DNA from: Flavivirga spongiicola
Lineage (GTDB): Bacteria; Bacteroidota; Bacteroidia; Flavobacteriales; Flavobacteriaceae
Assembly (NCBI RefSeq): GCF_030540825.1
Contig: NZ_JAUOEO010000001.1
Location: 1,213,001 to 1,277,000 of the forward strand
Reading direction: 5' to 3'
DNA length: 64,000 nt
The notes under the pieces were generated by a model. The model had not been told where the DNA came from and ran no database searches. It was given only the letters and a program-made list of their open reading frames with translations. Positions 53,041 to 62,389 of this stretch are shown piece by piece. Position numbers and translations under genes: made by a program. Position 1 is the first letter of the stretch. Every line of letters begins with the position of its first letter.

Positions 53041-54273
53041 TTAATGTGAATGTTCGGCTTCACTTTTCTTCATCTCTGCCATTAAATAGTAGGCACCACT
53101 TTGTGCTACTAATGTATTCCTATCAATAGTCTCAATAAAATCGAAAGCTACAAATCCGTTACTCATAGATTTTATAACCACTTCCTGCGGAGTAAACCTC
53201 CAAGTGCCATTATCTTCTTTTTCTGCAGTAAACACATAAAATGTTTCTCCCTCCTGAAAAACAGCATCTTCAGGCAAGGCTTGTTCTAAATTTTCATCAG
53301 TAATAACACGTGCACTGACATACATGCCTGGTATCAGGTTTTTATCTTTATTTTCTATTTCAGCATGAATATGCAAGGCTTTGGGACCTTCTTCAAAAGA
53401 TTTCCCAACTGAATAAATTTTAGCGGTCATTTCTTCACTTCCTAAAGCTTCTATACTAAATTTCACTAATTGACCATGCTTTACTTTGTTCACATCTTTT
53501 TCAAACACCATTAAGTCTACATGAATATGCTCTGTATTTACAACTTCAAACATAGGTGTTTGCGGTTGTACATATTGTCCAGACTTTACCAGTACTTTTT
53601 CAATAAAACCATTTATCGGACTCTTTATTGGAGCTACTTGTGAGATATTACCGGTTCTTATGCTTTTTGGTGATAAACCCAATAAGCGCAGTTGACTCTC
53701 GAAACCTTTTACTAAACCTTTAGCACTCATATATTCCGATTGTGCTTGTTGGTAATCGCGGCCAGATCCTACTTGAGAGTCATATAATTTTTTTTGACGA
53801 TTATAGTCTTGTTCTAAAAAAGTAAGCTTATTATACGTTTGCAAATAATCGGTTTGAATGGTAATGATATCTGGGTGACTTATATAAGCCAAGGTTTGTC
53901 CTTTTCTTACTTTGTCTCCTTCAATCGTTTTAATACTGCTAACATTAGCTCCTAGTGTACTGGTTACTACCGCTTCATTTTGAGGCGGTACTCCTAATTG
54001 ACCATTTACTTGAATAAACCCATTCATGTTGCGTTTTACAAGCGTATCTATTTTAATGTTTAAAACATCTATTTGAGCTTGATTTAGGATAACTTCTTCT
54101 GTATGTTCCCCATGAGTACCAACAGTTTTCGGAGTATTTGAGTTTGTAACTGGGGCAACATGATTTCCTGAGGCATCGTGCTCGTGTCCATCTTTTTCTG
54201 AGTGATTTTTACAACTTGTTAATGTTATAAAAACCGTCAAGATTGCTGTGATATATAAATTTATTTTTTTCAT
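53041..54273 (-). CDS. RND heavy-metal efflux periplasmic adaptor (CzcB/CusB type)
   Basis: The 410-residue protein is a lipoprotein (LYITAILTVFITLTSC, lipobox Cys21) with His-rich stretches after the anchor (HSEKDGHEHDASGNH and GTHGEHTEE) and at the C-terminus (EAEHSH) that may bind metal. The core is a membrane-fusion protein: a lipoyl-like half (VSSIKTIEGDKVRKGQTLAY), a coiled-coil hairpin (about 140-200), the second half (IKSPINGFIEKVLVKSGQYV) and a beta-barrel. It links the inner-membrane pump to the outer-membrane channel encoded 2 bp upstream as one fused protein. Likely substrates are Cu, Ag, Zn, Co or Cd; the exact ion cannot be told. Confidence 0.93.
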   Translation of the reverse strand: MKKINLYITAILTVFITLTSCKNHSEKDGHEHDASGNHVAPVTNSNTPKTVGTHGEHTEEVILNQAQIDVLNIKIDTLVKRNMNGFIQVNGQLGVPPQNEAVVTSTLGANVSSIKTIEGDKVRKGQTLAYISHPDIITIQTDYLQTYNKLTFLEQDYNRQKKLYDSQVGSGRDYQQAQSEYMSAKGLVKGFESQLRLLGLSPKSIRTGNISQVAPIKSPINGFIEKVLVKSGQYVQPQTPMFEVVNTEHIHVDLMVFEKDVNKVKHGQLVKFSIEALGSEEMTAKIYSVGKSFEEGPKALHIHAEIENKDKNLIPGMYVSARVITDENLEQALPEDAVFQEGETFYVFTAEKEDNGTWRFTPQEVVIKSMSNGFVAFDFIETIDRNTLVAQSGAYYLMAEMKKSEAEHSH

Positions 54274-54275
54274 TT

Positions 54276-57200
54276 TTATTGTTTTGATGTTAAAAAGTAT
54301 TCCAACTGTATTTTACTTTCTAAATAGTCTTGAAGTATATTCCAAGTATTAATTTCTAATTGAATGGCCGCTTTCATATTTTGAAGAAAGGCTATATAAT
54401 CCATAGCACCTTCCTTATATGATAAGGTTGCACCATTTCGCTGCTCTATAGCTAATGGAAGTGCTTCATCTTTATAATATTGCCAGCTTGCTTCTAACTG
54501 CTCATATTTTAAAAGCATAGCATAAAAAGTACTTTTAAACTGTGTTTGTTTAGCTATATTTTCTTGCTCTATAATAGCGCTATTAATTTTTGAGGCTTTA
54601 GATTTCCCTTTGGCTTTGTTAAATATTAAAGGGATCTTCACACCAATTTGAAAACTATTGAATCCGGATTGATCTGCTATTTTTTGAAATCCGTATTGTG
54701 CAGATATTTTTGGTAAAAACTGAGCGTTAGAAACCTTTTGTTGGGCATTTGCAACGTCCAATTGGTTTTGCCATAATTTGAAAAGCACATGGTCTTTCAG
54801 ACTTGCTTCATTAACTAAAAGGTTATTATCGAATGTATTAAATGATGTTGGTGCTACATCATACCATATATCTGTAAATAACCACTGATTCAATTCCTGT
54901 AATGCCATTTTATAAGACACCAGCGCTTGCTCCTTTTTAAGTGCAATCAATTTGCCTTGATTCTTGGTGGCATTGTATTCTAGTTTTGAAATAGCTTCTG
55001 TTTCAAAACGCAAGTCTATGGCTTTATTTAATCCAGAAAATACAGAAAGTATCTTATTATAAGATTCAAATATTTTCTTAGTTGTATAGGCTTTTGCCCA
55101 AGCCTTTTGAACGTTCTGCTTGAGACTTAAAGTACTTAATTCCACATTTATTTTGGCGAGTTTAATAGTCTCATTCGCCAATTTATTTTTTGAAGAAATT
55201 CCGAAAATATCCATATCACTTTGTCCAATTCCTAAAGTGGTATAAGTCCCAGAATTATTATTTCCTATTTCTTCTCCCGATGTAAAAATATTGGTATCAC
55301 CAAAATCCCAAGCCGTAGATTTTAAAGCTTTCTCCTTTTCAATAGAAAGTACAGCAGCTTTTATAGACGGATAGTTTTTGGATGCTAATGTAACGGCTTC
55401 TTCCATGGAAATGGTTGGTTGTTGTGCTTGAGCCATTCCGAAGCTAAATAACAACACAAAACTTGCTATAATAGCTTTATTCCCAGAGGTATTCAATTTT
55501 GGGAACATAAGTTCATCATTTTTACGTTCAATCCATCTATATAAAATGGGGATAACAAATAAGGTTAACAATGTAGATGTTAGTAGACCACCAATAACCA
55601 CTGTTGCTAAAGGTTGTTGCACTTCGGCTCCTGAGGATGTTGATAGAGCCATTGGTAAAAACCCTAACATATCGGTCAAGGCCGTTAACAATATGGGACG
55701 AATACGCCGTCTTGTACCTATTCTAATACGCTCGTTAATATCTGTAACTCCTTCTTCTTTAAGTTCGTTAAACCCACTAATCAATACCAAACCGTTTAAT
55801 ACGGCGACCCCAAAAAGCACAATAAAACCGATGCCTGCCGATATACTGAAAGGCATATCCCGAAGCATTAATGAAAAAACACCTCCAATAGTTGCCAATG
55901 GAATAGCCATATAAATCATCATGGTTTGTTTAAATGATTTTAACGCCATAAAAATGAGGACAAATATCAGCCCTAATGCTATAGGAACAACCGTTTTTAA
56001 TTTGCTAGTAGCACGCTCTAAATTTTCGAAGGCTCCGCCATAACGCACATAATATCCTGTTGGCAAGGTCACTTCGGTTTCAATTTTTTGTTGAATTTCT
56101 TCTACCAACGATTTTATATCGCGTCCTCTAACATTAATACCAACATAGGTTCTACGATTGGTATTATCACGACTTATTTGCATGGGGCCTGGTTTGTAGC
56201 TTATACTAGCCACTTCCTTCAACGGTATTTGAGTACCACTAGGCAAAGTAACAAATAGGTTTTTTACATTACTTAAATCCTGTCGCAACTCTTCTTTAAG
56301 ACGAACCACTAAATCGAAACGCTTTTCACCTTCAAAAATGGTTCCTGCAACACCGCCAGCAAAAGCAGTTTCTATAAGTTTATTCAACGCCTTTATTTGT
56401 AAACCATATTGGGCTATTTTACTTCTATTGTAACGAATAGTAATTTGAGGCTGGCCAGAAGTCGCTTCTACTTTCATATCTGCAACACCATCGACAGTGG
56501 CTACTATTTTACCAATCTCTTCTGCTTTTTTTGCCAGCATATCCAAATCGTCACCATAAAGCTTTACAGCAATATCTTCCCTTACTCCAGTTATAAGTTC
56601 ATTGAAACGCATTTCGATAGGCTGTGTGAATTCATAATTTACGCCAGGAACCTGCTCTACCATAGTTTTCATCTTATCAATAAGGGCTTCCTTGGTCATA
56701 TTACTAGTCCATTCGTTTTGAGGTTTTAGAATGACAAAAACATCTGCAATATCCATAGGCATAGGATCTGTTGGCACTTCTGCAACACCTATCCTACTTA
56801 TAATATCAATAACTTCTGGAAAATTCTGTTTTATTATTTTTTCAATTTTTGTAGTTGTTTCTATTGTTTCTGTTAATGAACTTCCTGGTTTTAAAATAGC
56901 ATGAAAGGCCAAATCGCCCTCATCCAATTGAGGAATAAACTCTCCGCCCATTCTGGTAAAGGTAAATATGGCTAACGCGAGTAATACAACAGATGAAACA
57001 ACAATGATTTTTCCTTTTCTTAAAGCTTTTACCAATATGTTTTCATATGTATCTTCTAACCAATGTACTATCCTGTCTCCCCAATATTTCTTTTCTGTTT
57101 TGGGCGCTTTTAAAAATAACGCCGTCATCATTGGCACATATGTTAAACACAATACCATAGCGCCAATCATAGCAAAACTAAAAGTTAAAGCCATAGGAAT

Positions 57201-58622
57201 AAACATTTTTCCCTCTACGCCTTCTAAAGCCAGAATTGGTAAGAAAACGATAAGAATAATGAATTGCCCAAAGAAAGCGGTATTCATCATTTTTGATGAA
57301 GCACTATATGTCATGTCATCTCTATCTTTTGCCGTCATGGCTCCAGTTTTTTTAATCCGCTGATAGATAAGAAAAACGGCACTTTCTACAATAATGACCG
57401 CGCCGTCAATGATAATACCAAAATCAATGGCCCCTAAACTCATTAAGTTTGCCCAAACATCAAAAGCGTTCATAAGTATAAAAGCAAAGAGTAGTGATAA
57501 TGGAATCGTAGAAGCGACTATTAATCCTCCCCGCCAGTTTCCTAAGAAAAATACCAAGATAAAAATGACGATGAGCGCACCTTCAACTAGATTGTTCTTC
57601 ACCGTAGATGTTGTGTTTGCTATGAGTTTACTTCTATCTAAAAATGACTTTATGGTAACACCTTCTGGTAAGGATTTTTGAATGTCATCCATCCTATCAG
57701 TTACACTTTTTATTACAGTGTCTGTACTTGCTCCTTTTAGCATTAAAATCATACCACCGACAGCTTCTCCTTCTCCATTTTTGGTTAATGCTCCATACCG
57801 CGTCGCTTTACCAAATTGCACAATTCCTATATCTTTAACAGTAATGGGAATACCTTCTCTATTCGTAACTACAATATTTTTAATATCGTCTAAAGTACGG
57901 GCTAAACCTTCCCCTCTAATAAAATTAGCTTGATGGTTTTTTTCAATATAGGCGCCTCCCGTATTTTGGTTATTACTTTCTAATGCAGCATACACATCAT
58001 TGATAGTCAACCCTATGGCATTCAATTCATTAGGATCCATAGTGACTTCGTACTGCTTAATACTTCCACCAAAGGCATTCACTTCTACAACACCTGGAAC
58101 CATCGCCATTTGCCTGCGAATAATCCAATCTTGTATGGTACGTAGTTCGGTGGCAGAATATTTATCTTTAAACTCTGGGGCAACTTCTAAAGTATATTGA
58201 TAAATTTCTCCTAAGCCTGTCGATATAGGCCCCATAAAAGGTTCTCCAAAACCTTCCGGAATGTTAGCTTTAATTTCGTTTAGTTTTTCAGATACTAATT
58301 GTCGTGGTAAATAGGTGTCTAAATCGTCACTAAAAACAATCGTAACAACTGAAAGTCCAAAACGTGAAATAGATCTTATTTCTGTGACTTCCGGAAGGTT
58401 TGCAACAGCAATTTCTATAGGGTAGGTAATAAATTGCTCTATATCTTCTGTACCTAAGTTAGGGGCTTGGGTAATAATCTGAACTTGATTATTAGTAATA
58501 TCGGGAACCGCATCTACAGGTACTTGTTTAACACTGTAAATGCCTCCAATTATTAATGCGAGTGTAAACAATCCAATAACAAATTTGTTATGGATTGAAA
58601 ACTCAATAAGTTTATTAATCAT
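54276..58622 (-). CDS. czcA: CzcA/CusA heavy-metal RND pump fused to a TolC-type channel protein
   Basis: The 1448-residue protein consists of a complete RND pump (1 to about 1035) and a TolC/CusC-like outer membrane factor (about 1060-1448). The pump part shows the N-terminal helix, DVAPDITNNQVQI-type VDAVPDITNNQVQI, FGLSVVTIVF, the proton-relay region LGAIDFGIIIDGAVIIVESAV and the end VIPILYRWIERKNDELMFPK. At the junction stands a full signal-peptide-like segment, AIIASFVLLFSFGMAQAQQ, so the translation product may be cut after secretion to free the channel. Pump and channel sit in different membranes, so processing seems required. Such fusions recur in Bacteroidota. It is the first gene of the operon, with the adaptor 2 bp downstream. 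Confidence 0.93.
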   Translation of the reverse strand: MINKLIEFSIHNKFVIGLFTLALIIGGIYSVKQVPVDAVPDITNNQVQIITQAPNLGTEDIEQFITYPIEIAVANLPEVTEIRSISRFGLSVVTIVFSDDLDTYLPRQLVSEKLNEIKANIPEGFGEPFMGPISTGLGEIYQYTLEVAPEFKDKYSATELRTIQDWIIRRQMAMVPGVVEVNAFGGSIKQYEVTMDPNELNAIGLTINDVYAALESNNQNTGGAYIEKNHQANFIRGEGLARTLDDIKNIVVTNREGIPITVKDIGIVQFGKATRYGALTKNGEGEAVGGMILMLKGASTDTVIKSVTDRMDDIQKSLPEGVTIKSFLDRSKLIANTTSTVKNNLVEGALIVIFILVFFLGNWRGGLIVASTIPLSLLFAFILMNAFDVWANLMSLGAIDFGIIIDGAVIIVESAVFLIYQRIKKTGAMTAKDRDDMTYSASSKMMNTAFFGQFIILIVFLPILALEGVEGKMFIPMALTFSFAMIGAMVLCLTYVPMMTALFLKAPKTEKKYWGDRIVHWLEDTYENILVKALRKGKIIVVSSVVLLALAIFTFTRMGGEFIPQLDEGDLAFHAILKPGSSLTETIETTTKIEKIIKQNFPEVIDIISRIGVAEVPTDPMPMDIADVFVILKPQNEWTSNMTKEALIDKMKTMVEQVPGVNYEFTQPIEMRFNELITGVREDIAVKLYGDDLDMLAKKAEEIGKIVATVDGVADMKVEATSGQPQITIRYNRSKIAQYGLQIKALNKLIETAFAGGVAGTIFEGEKRFDLVVRLKEELRQDLSNVKNLFVTLPSGTQIPLKEVASISYKPGPMQISRDNTNRRTYVGINVRGRDIKSLVEEIQQKIETEVTLPTGYYVRYGGAFENLERATSKLKTVVPIALGLIFVLIFMALKSFKQTMMIYMAIPLATIGGVFSLMLRDMPFSISAGIGFIVLFGVAVLNGLVLISGFNELKEEGVTDINERIRIGTRRRIRPILLTALTDMLGFLPMALSTSSGAEVQQPLATVVIGGLLTSTLLTLFVIPILYRWIERKNDELMFPKLNTSGNKAIIASFVLLFSFGMAQAQQPTISMEEAVTLASKNYPSIKAAVLSIEKEKALKSTAWDFGDTNIFTSGEEIGNNNSGTYTTLGIGQSDMDIFGISSKNKLANETIKLAKINVELSTLSLKQNVQKAWAKAYTTKKIFESYNKILSVFSGLNKAIDLRFETEAISKLEYNATKNQGKLIALKKEQALVSYKMALQELNQWLFTDIWYDVAPTSFNTFDNNLLVNEASLKDHVLFKLWQNQLDVANAQQKVSNAQFLPKISAQYGFQKIADQSGFNSFQIGVKIPLIFNKAKGKSKASKINSAIIEQENIAKQTQFKSTFYAMLLKYEQLEASWQYYKDEALPLAIEQRNGATLSYKEGAMDYIAFLQNMKAAIQLEINTWNILQDYLESKIQLEYFLTSKQ

Positions 58623-58878
58623 AAAATTTTTATTAATTCAATTATAAATATGTCCTGTTTTAACGTGAGTTCTACATAATTCATCTTGCCTAGCATTAGA
58701 CAAAGAACTGATCGATACGAATGTTAAGAGTTTGTTTGTTATTCCTGAACACTATCAAAAACAAAATATGTTTTGTTTGAAGATATGAAGCGAAGCTTAT
58801 GATGAGCCTGCCTGATGGCAGTCAGGGAATCTCATAATTATAAGATTTCTCGTCGCTCATTCTTCACTCTGCCGAAAT

Positions 58879-59084
58879 CTACCGTGTACACACAAATATT
58901 GAACAATAAAAAGCTTGACACGAATGCCACAAATTTTCACTAATCAATCTGTCGATAGACAGATTTCAAGCCTGTATGGGCCAGGGATTCGTATTCATGT
59001 TGAGTCCAATCTACGCCATAGAGTGCTGGATTCGTGTGAATTTGTGTCATTCGTGTCTTTTTTAAAGATGTGTACACACAGTAG
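58879..59084. mobile_element. MITE with ends like the local IS4 element, copy 1
   Basis: The ends are CTACCGTGTACACAC and the complement of CTACTGTGTGTACAC, resembling the IS end GCTACGGTGTACACAC. The interior has GACACGAATGCCACAAATTT and its near-complement, forming a large hairpin. It is flanked by CTGCCGAAAT on the left and CTGTCGAAAT (one base after the end) on the right, a plausible 9-10 bp target duplication with one mismatch, the size expected for this IS family. Confidence 0.75.
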
Positions 59085-59171
59085 TCTGTCGAAATGACAA
59101 CTAACTTAAAAACAACAAAAGAGTTATTTATATCGAAGTCGCGTTATTTTAATAGGACGTGTAAGGATTTA

Positions 59172-59356
59172 ATACCAATTTGAATGTAAAATGTCGCATG
59201 TCGACTTGTTTACCCAATCAAGTTGAGTACAGGCTTTTTTAAATCTAAATGCCTTGTTCATAAATTCCGTAACGATGCTATGCAATCTAATCACAGCGTT
59301 TTTAGATTTTAAAATAATATCGGCTTTAATACGATATTTTACATTCAAATTGGTAT
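59172..59356. mobile_element. ATACCA-ended MITE, second copy
   Basis: The 185-bp element has 25-bp inverted ends (ATACCAATTTGAATGTAAAA on both, one mismatch in 25). It is related throughout to 27541-27701 but has an extra 24 bp or so near the left end (TTTACCCAATCAAGTTGAGT). It ends 25 bp from the stop codon of the His-rich gene. Confidence 0.85.
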
Positions 59357-59380
59357 AAGTATCCTCTAAAAAAAATTGAA

Positions 59381-59713
59381 TTAAACCCGAGGGGGTTGAA
59401 AAAGGCGGTCTAAAAAGCTAAAAGAGTGAAACTTTTTATATGAAAATATTGGTTTCTTAAATTCAGGTGAAAAATCAAGTTGAAACTCGAACTTAGTAGG
59501 TGTAAATATGTTAGTAATACTCATATCTACACAATGATGATGATGGTTTGAATTTCTTTCGTCCTCATTATCATCATGATGTTGATCATCTAGTCCTATG
59601 TTATCAAAACTTTCTGAATTATCGCAATATGTACCAACAACAACAACATCTACATGCTCCCGCATCGGAGATGTAAGAATTAATGCTGCCAATATAAGTA
59701 CTATAAATTTCAT
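59381..59713 (-). CDS. Small His-rich exported protein upstream of the metal efflux operon
   Basis: A protein of 110 residues if started at MKFIVLILAALILTSPM (ATG 59713-59711), which gives a clean signal segment; an upstream Met at 59737 adds eight residues that spoil it. After the signal come Asp-rich and His-rich clusters (DDQHHDDNEDERNSNHHHHC) and a C-terminus with SFLDRLFQPPRV. Small His/Cys-rich proteins encoded just upstream of CzcA-type operons are common in Bacteroidota and are presumed to bind or sense metal. No homologous domain can be named. Confidence 0.7.
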   Translation of the reverse strand: MKFIVLILAALILTSPMREHVDVVVVGTYCDNSESFDNIGLDDQHHDDNEDERNSNHHHHCVDMSITNIFTPTKFEFQLDFSPEFKKPIFSYKKFHSFSFLDRLFQPPRV

Positions 59714-59818
59714 TGAAGCAAAGATACAAACTATCATAATATTATTAATACTACACCAGTTAAACTTCTATTAATTTTTGATTTACAGTACCTTGACTCT
59801 ACTTTTTTGCTCTAATAA

Positions 59819-60004
59819 TAACCCGTTATGCATTTTGATAAAATTCTGTCAATTCGAGTGAATTTTACGATTGAAATGAGTGAAATTTGTATCGAGAATA
59901 AGAATTTTAGCTTGTAAATGGGTTCTCGATACAATTTTTCGTGCCTCAAAATCACTCGAACTGACATATTGATACATTTTTGATTCAAAATGCACAACGG
60001 GTTA
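59819..60004. mobile_element. Inverted-repeat element with TAACCCGTT ends
   Basis: The ends TAACCCGTTATGCATTTTGA and the complement of TAACCCGTTGTGCATTTTGA match in 19 of 20. Inside, TTCGAGTGA/TCACTCGAA and TGTATCGAGAA/TTCTCGATACA pair in nested fashion, so the whole 186 bp can fold as one long hairpin. It has no coding capacity worth calling. Confidence 0.75.
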
Positions 60005-60461
60005 ATAATAATATAAACACCTGATTCTTAATTTCAAATGTACAATGTAATGACATTTAGAAAAAGAGTTATTGTGGAAACCATTCATCCATTTAAAAAT
60101 AATTCCAGATAGATCCTCTAGATGTAGAAACTCTATCAACTTCTTTGTAAATAGTCTTTATTATGCTTTTTTTAGACATAAAATGAGGCTTATAAAAGGA
60201 TAGGAATATTAATTATATTTGAATAAAAATTAGGAATAATAAAAAATTTCTTGAAACCGACTATCCTCGAGGCAAGCCATGTGGGTATTTCCCCAGTCTC
60301 ATACCCAATCAAGTTGAGTACAGGTTTTGACCTCTAGGTCAAAAATTGAAATTTTGTATTTTACCTCACCCAGAATTACAAAAAAAAGCAATTCTGACCT
60401 CTCTAAAGGAGAGGTAAATAGGAAACCTCGCCCCAAGGGTCGGAGAATTTTTAGATTAATT
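60005..60461. other. Intergenic region with a GAATTTCTTGAAA-type repeat
   Basis: The stretch 60240-60455 is a copy of a repeat also seen at 25017-25215 and 27970-28240 (landmarks TTTCTTGAAA, GACTATCCTCGAGGCAAGCC, GGAGAATT). It runs to within a few bases of the acyltransferase ATG. The reading frame upstream of that ATG is a translation of this repeat. Confidence 0.55.
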
Positions 60462-61559
60462 ATGTTAGAAAAAAAAAGAATAGAATCAGTAGATATTTTA
60501 AGAGGGTTTACTATTGCTGCTATGATCTTGGTTAATACACCCGGTGATTGGAATCATGTTTATGCTCCTTTATTGCATGCTGAATGGCATGGGTTAACAC
60601 CGACCGATTTAATATTTCCTTTTTTTATATTCATCGTTGGTATTTCAATTTATTTCGCTTACAAGAATAAATCGAACAGTAAATCCATTTACAAAAAAAT
60701 AATAATTAGAAGCTTAAAGCTGATAGGATTAGGGTTATTTCTCGGTTTATTTTTACCCTATTTTCCTTTTGTTTCTGATTTTGAAACCTTACGATTCCTA
60801 GGAGTGCTTCAAAGAATTGGTATTGTGTTTTTAATTTCATCTGTATTATATCTTAATTGTAATTGGAAAAGTTTGATAACTATTTCAACAGTTATTTTAG
60901 TCAGCTATTGGTTATTTCTCGGTTTTATGCCATTTCCTAACCTTAATGGTATTTCACCAACATTTGATAGAGCTCCAAATAATTGGGCAAATTATTTAGA
61001 TTTAAAAATTTTAGGCAAACATATGTGGAAATCGGATTATGACCCGGAAGGGCTGATTAGCACATTACCTGCAGTTGTAACCTGTCTTTTAGGGGTTTTA
61101 ATTGGAAAATTGCTGGATGGACTCACTAAAGTGAGCTATTTATTTTTTGTTGGACTCGGTTTATTACTTTCCGGTTACTTGCTTAATATTTATTTTCCAA
61201 TAAACAAGGCGCTTTGGAGTAGTAGTTTTGTTTTAGTAACCAGTGGTTGGGGCACTTTAATTCTCACCGTTATTTATTATTTAAAAGATATCAAAAAATA
61301 TGAATTTGGAACCGTATTTAAATATGTGGGAATGAATGCTATTACCATTTACTTTTTATCTAGTTTTATATCTAAATCTATGTATTTAATAAAAGTCGGA
61401 GCTGATAGTAATATTCATTCCTGGCTTTACAAAACTATTTTTATGCATGAGTTTTTAAGTCTTAAATTTTCTTCATTGCTATATGGGCTTACTGTTGTCC
61501 TGCTTTATGTTCTGTTGGGTTATTTATTGTATAGGAAAAAAATATTCATAAAAGTTTAA
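60462..61559 (+). CDS. Acyltransferase-family multipass membrane protein (NagX/HGSNAT-like)
   Basis: From the ATG at 60462 the protein has 366 residues, beginning MLEKKRIESVDILRGFTIAA. RGFTIAAMILVNTPGDW and PTDLIFPFFIFIVG are typical of DUF5009/heparan-alpha-glucosaminide N-acetyltransferase relatives. About ten membrane segments follow. The open frame extends 45 codons further upstream (to 60327), but that part is translated dispersed repeat, so the downstream start is chosen. The family moves acetyl groups across the membrane to sugars; the substrate here is unknown. The gene stands alone. Confidence 0.85.
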   Translation: MLEKKRIESVDILRGFTIAAMILVNTPGDWNHVYAPLLHAEWHGLTPTDLIFPFFIFIVGISIYFAYKNKSNSKSIYKKIIIRSLKLIGLGLFLGLFLPYFPFVSDFETLRFLGVLQRIGIVFLISSVLYLNCNWKSLITISTVILVSYWLFLGFMPFPNLNGISPTFDRAPNNWANYLDLKILGKHMWKSDYDPEGLISTLPAVVTCLLGVLIGKLLDGLTKVSYLFFVGLGLLLSGYLLNIYFPINKALWSSSFVLVTSGWGTLILTVIYYLKDIKKYEFGTVFKYVGMNAITIYFLSSFISKSMYLIKVGADSNIHSWLYKTIFMHEFLSLKFSSLLYGLTVVLLYVLLGYLLYRKKIFIKV

Positions 61560-62389
61560 ATATTAGAACTTCGTTATGAAGGTTAAAAAACATAAAACAG
61601 TGGCTTTTTATAAGCTTCTGCTTCGTATCGAGTAGCCTGTCTTTGCTAAACTACAATAGATCTCATCTTTTTAAGCTATCATTTCTGTTGGTTTAATCAA
61701 TATAAACGGTTGTTCACTAAATCTTGAGGATCTACCGATACAAAGCAACGAATACACAAATTATGGTTGTGGCATATTATATCACTATTGACATATTTTT
61801 GCAAACTTTTAATTTTCAGTACATTATATAGGTTTAATAAATAAAATGCAGTTACATTAAATCTTAATAATTTATTATGATGTTGGTAGTAAAAATAAAT
61901 CTGCCTGTCATTCCTGCAAACTACTGTGTGTACACATATTTAAAAAAGACACGAATATCACAAATTTTCACTAATTAATCTGTCTATCGACAGATTTCAA
62001 GCCTGTGCAGTTTAGGGATTTGTGTTAATTTGTGTCATTCGTGTCCAACTTTTTATTATACAATATTTGTGTACATACGTTAGATTCCTGCCTTCGCAGG
62101 AATGACAATCTCACGTCATTTCATTCGCTAGTTAAAATATTTAACACCGATCTCAGCATGAACACGAATCAGACTTTCAGTCTGCCAAACCTGTCGATAG
62201 ATAGGAATATTAGTGAGACCTACCAGTCAGGCAGATTTGTGTATTCGTGGCTGCTTTTTTAAAACCATTATATGCCATTTATCAATATTTGTAGGTACAC
62301 TCACTAAGAAGGAAAGTTATAAAAATAGTAGCAATATAGTTTGTAGTCGTTTTAAATTGTAATCATAACCACAAAACTTAACAACACGA
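61560..62389. other. Intergenic region with one clear MITE and degenerate relatives
   Basis: It holds the MITE at 61921-62083 and, about 62140-62295, a decayed relative (AACACGAATC, GTCTGCCAAACCTGTCGATA, TTTGTGTATTCGTG, ending near GGTACACTCAC). The ATTCCTGC..GCAGGAAT hairpin lies at 62085-62104. No gene is recognised. Confidence 0.5.
61921..62083. mobile_element. MITE with ends like the local IS4 element, copy 2
   Basis: The ends are CTACTGTGTGTACACATATT and the complement of CTAACGTATGTACAC, with the interior GACACGAATATCACAAATTT and its near-complement GTGTCATTCGTGTC. It is related to 58879-59084 throughout. ATTCCTGC stands on both sides (with three extra bases on the left), as if it had inserted into an ATTCCTGC-type hairpin repeat. 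Confidence 0.7.

Larger units (their letters stand above)
58623..59380. other. Intergenic region between the His-rich gene and the efflux operon, with two MITEs
   Basis: The 758-bp gap contains the inverted-repeat elements 58879-59084 and 59172-59356. Without them the His-rich protein gene would lie about 370 bp from czcA. About 250 bp next to czcA remain for the promoter. No gene is seen. Confidence 0.55.

Noticed and set aside
60327..60461. 45-codon N-terminal extension of the acyltransferase
   Set aside because: Encoded by a dispersed repeat; the ATG at 60462 starts exactly at the conserved RIESVDILRG region.
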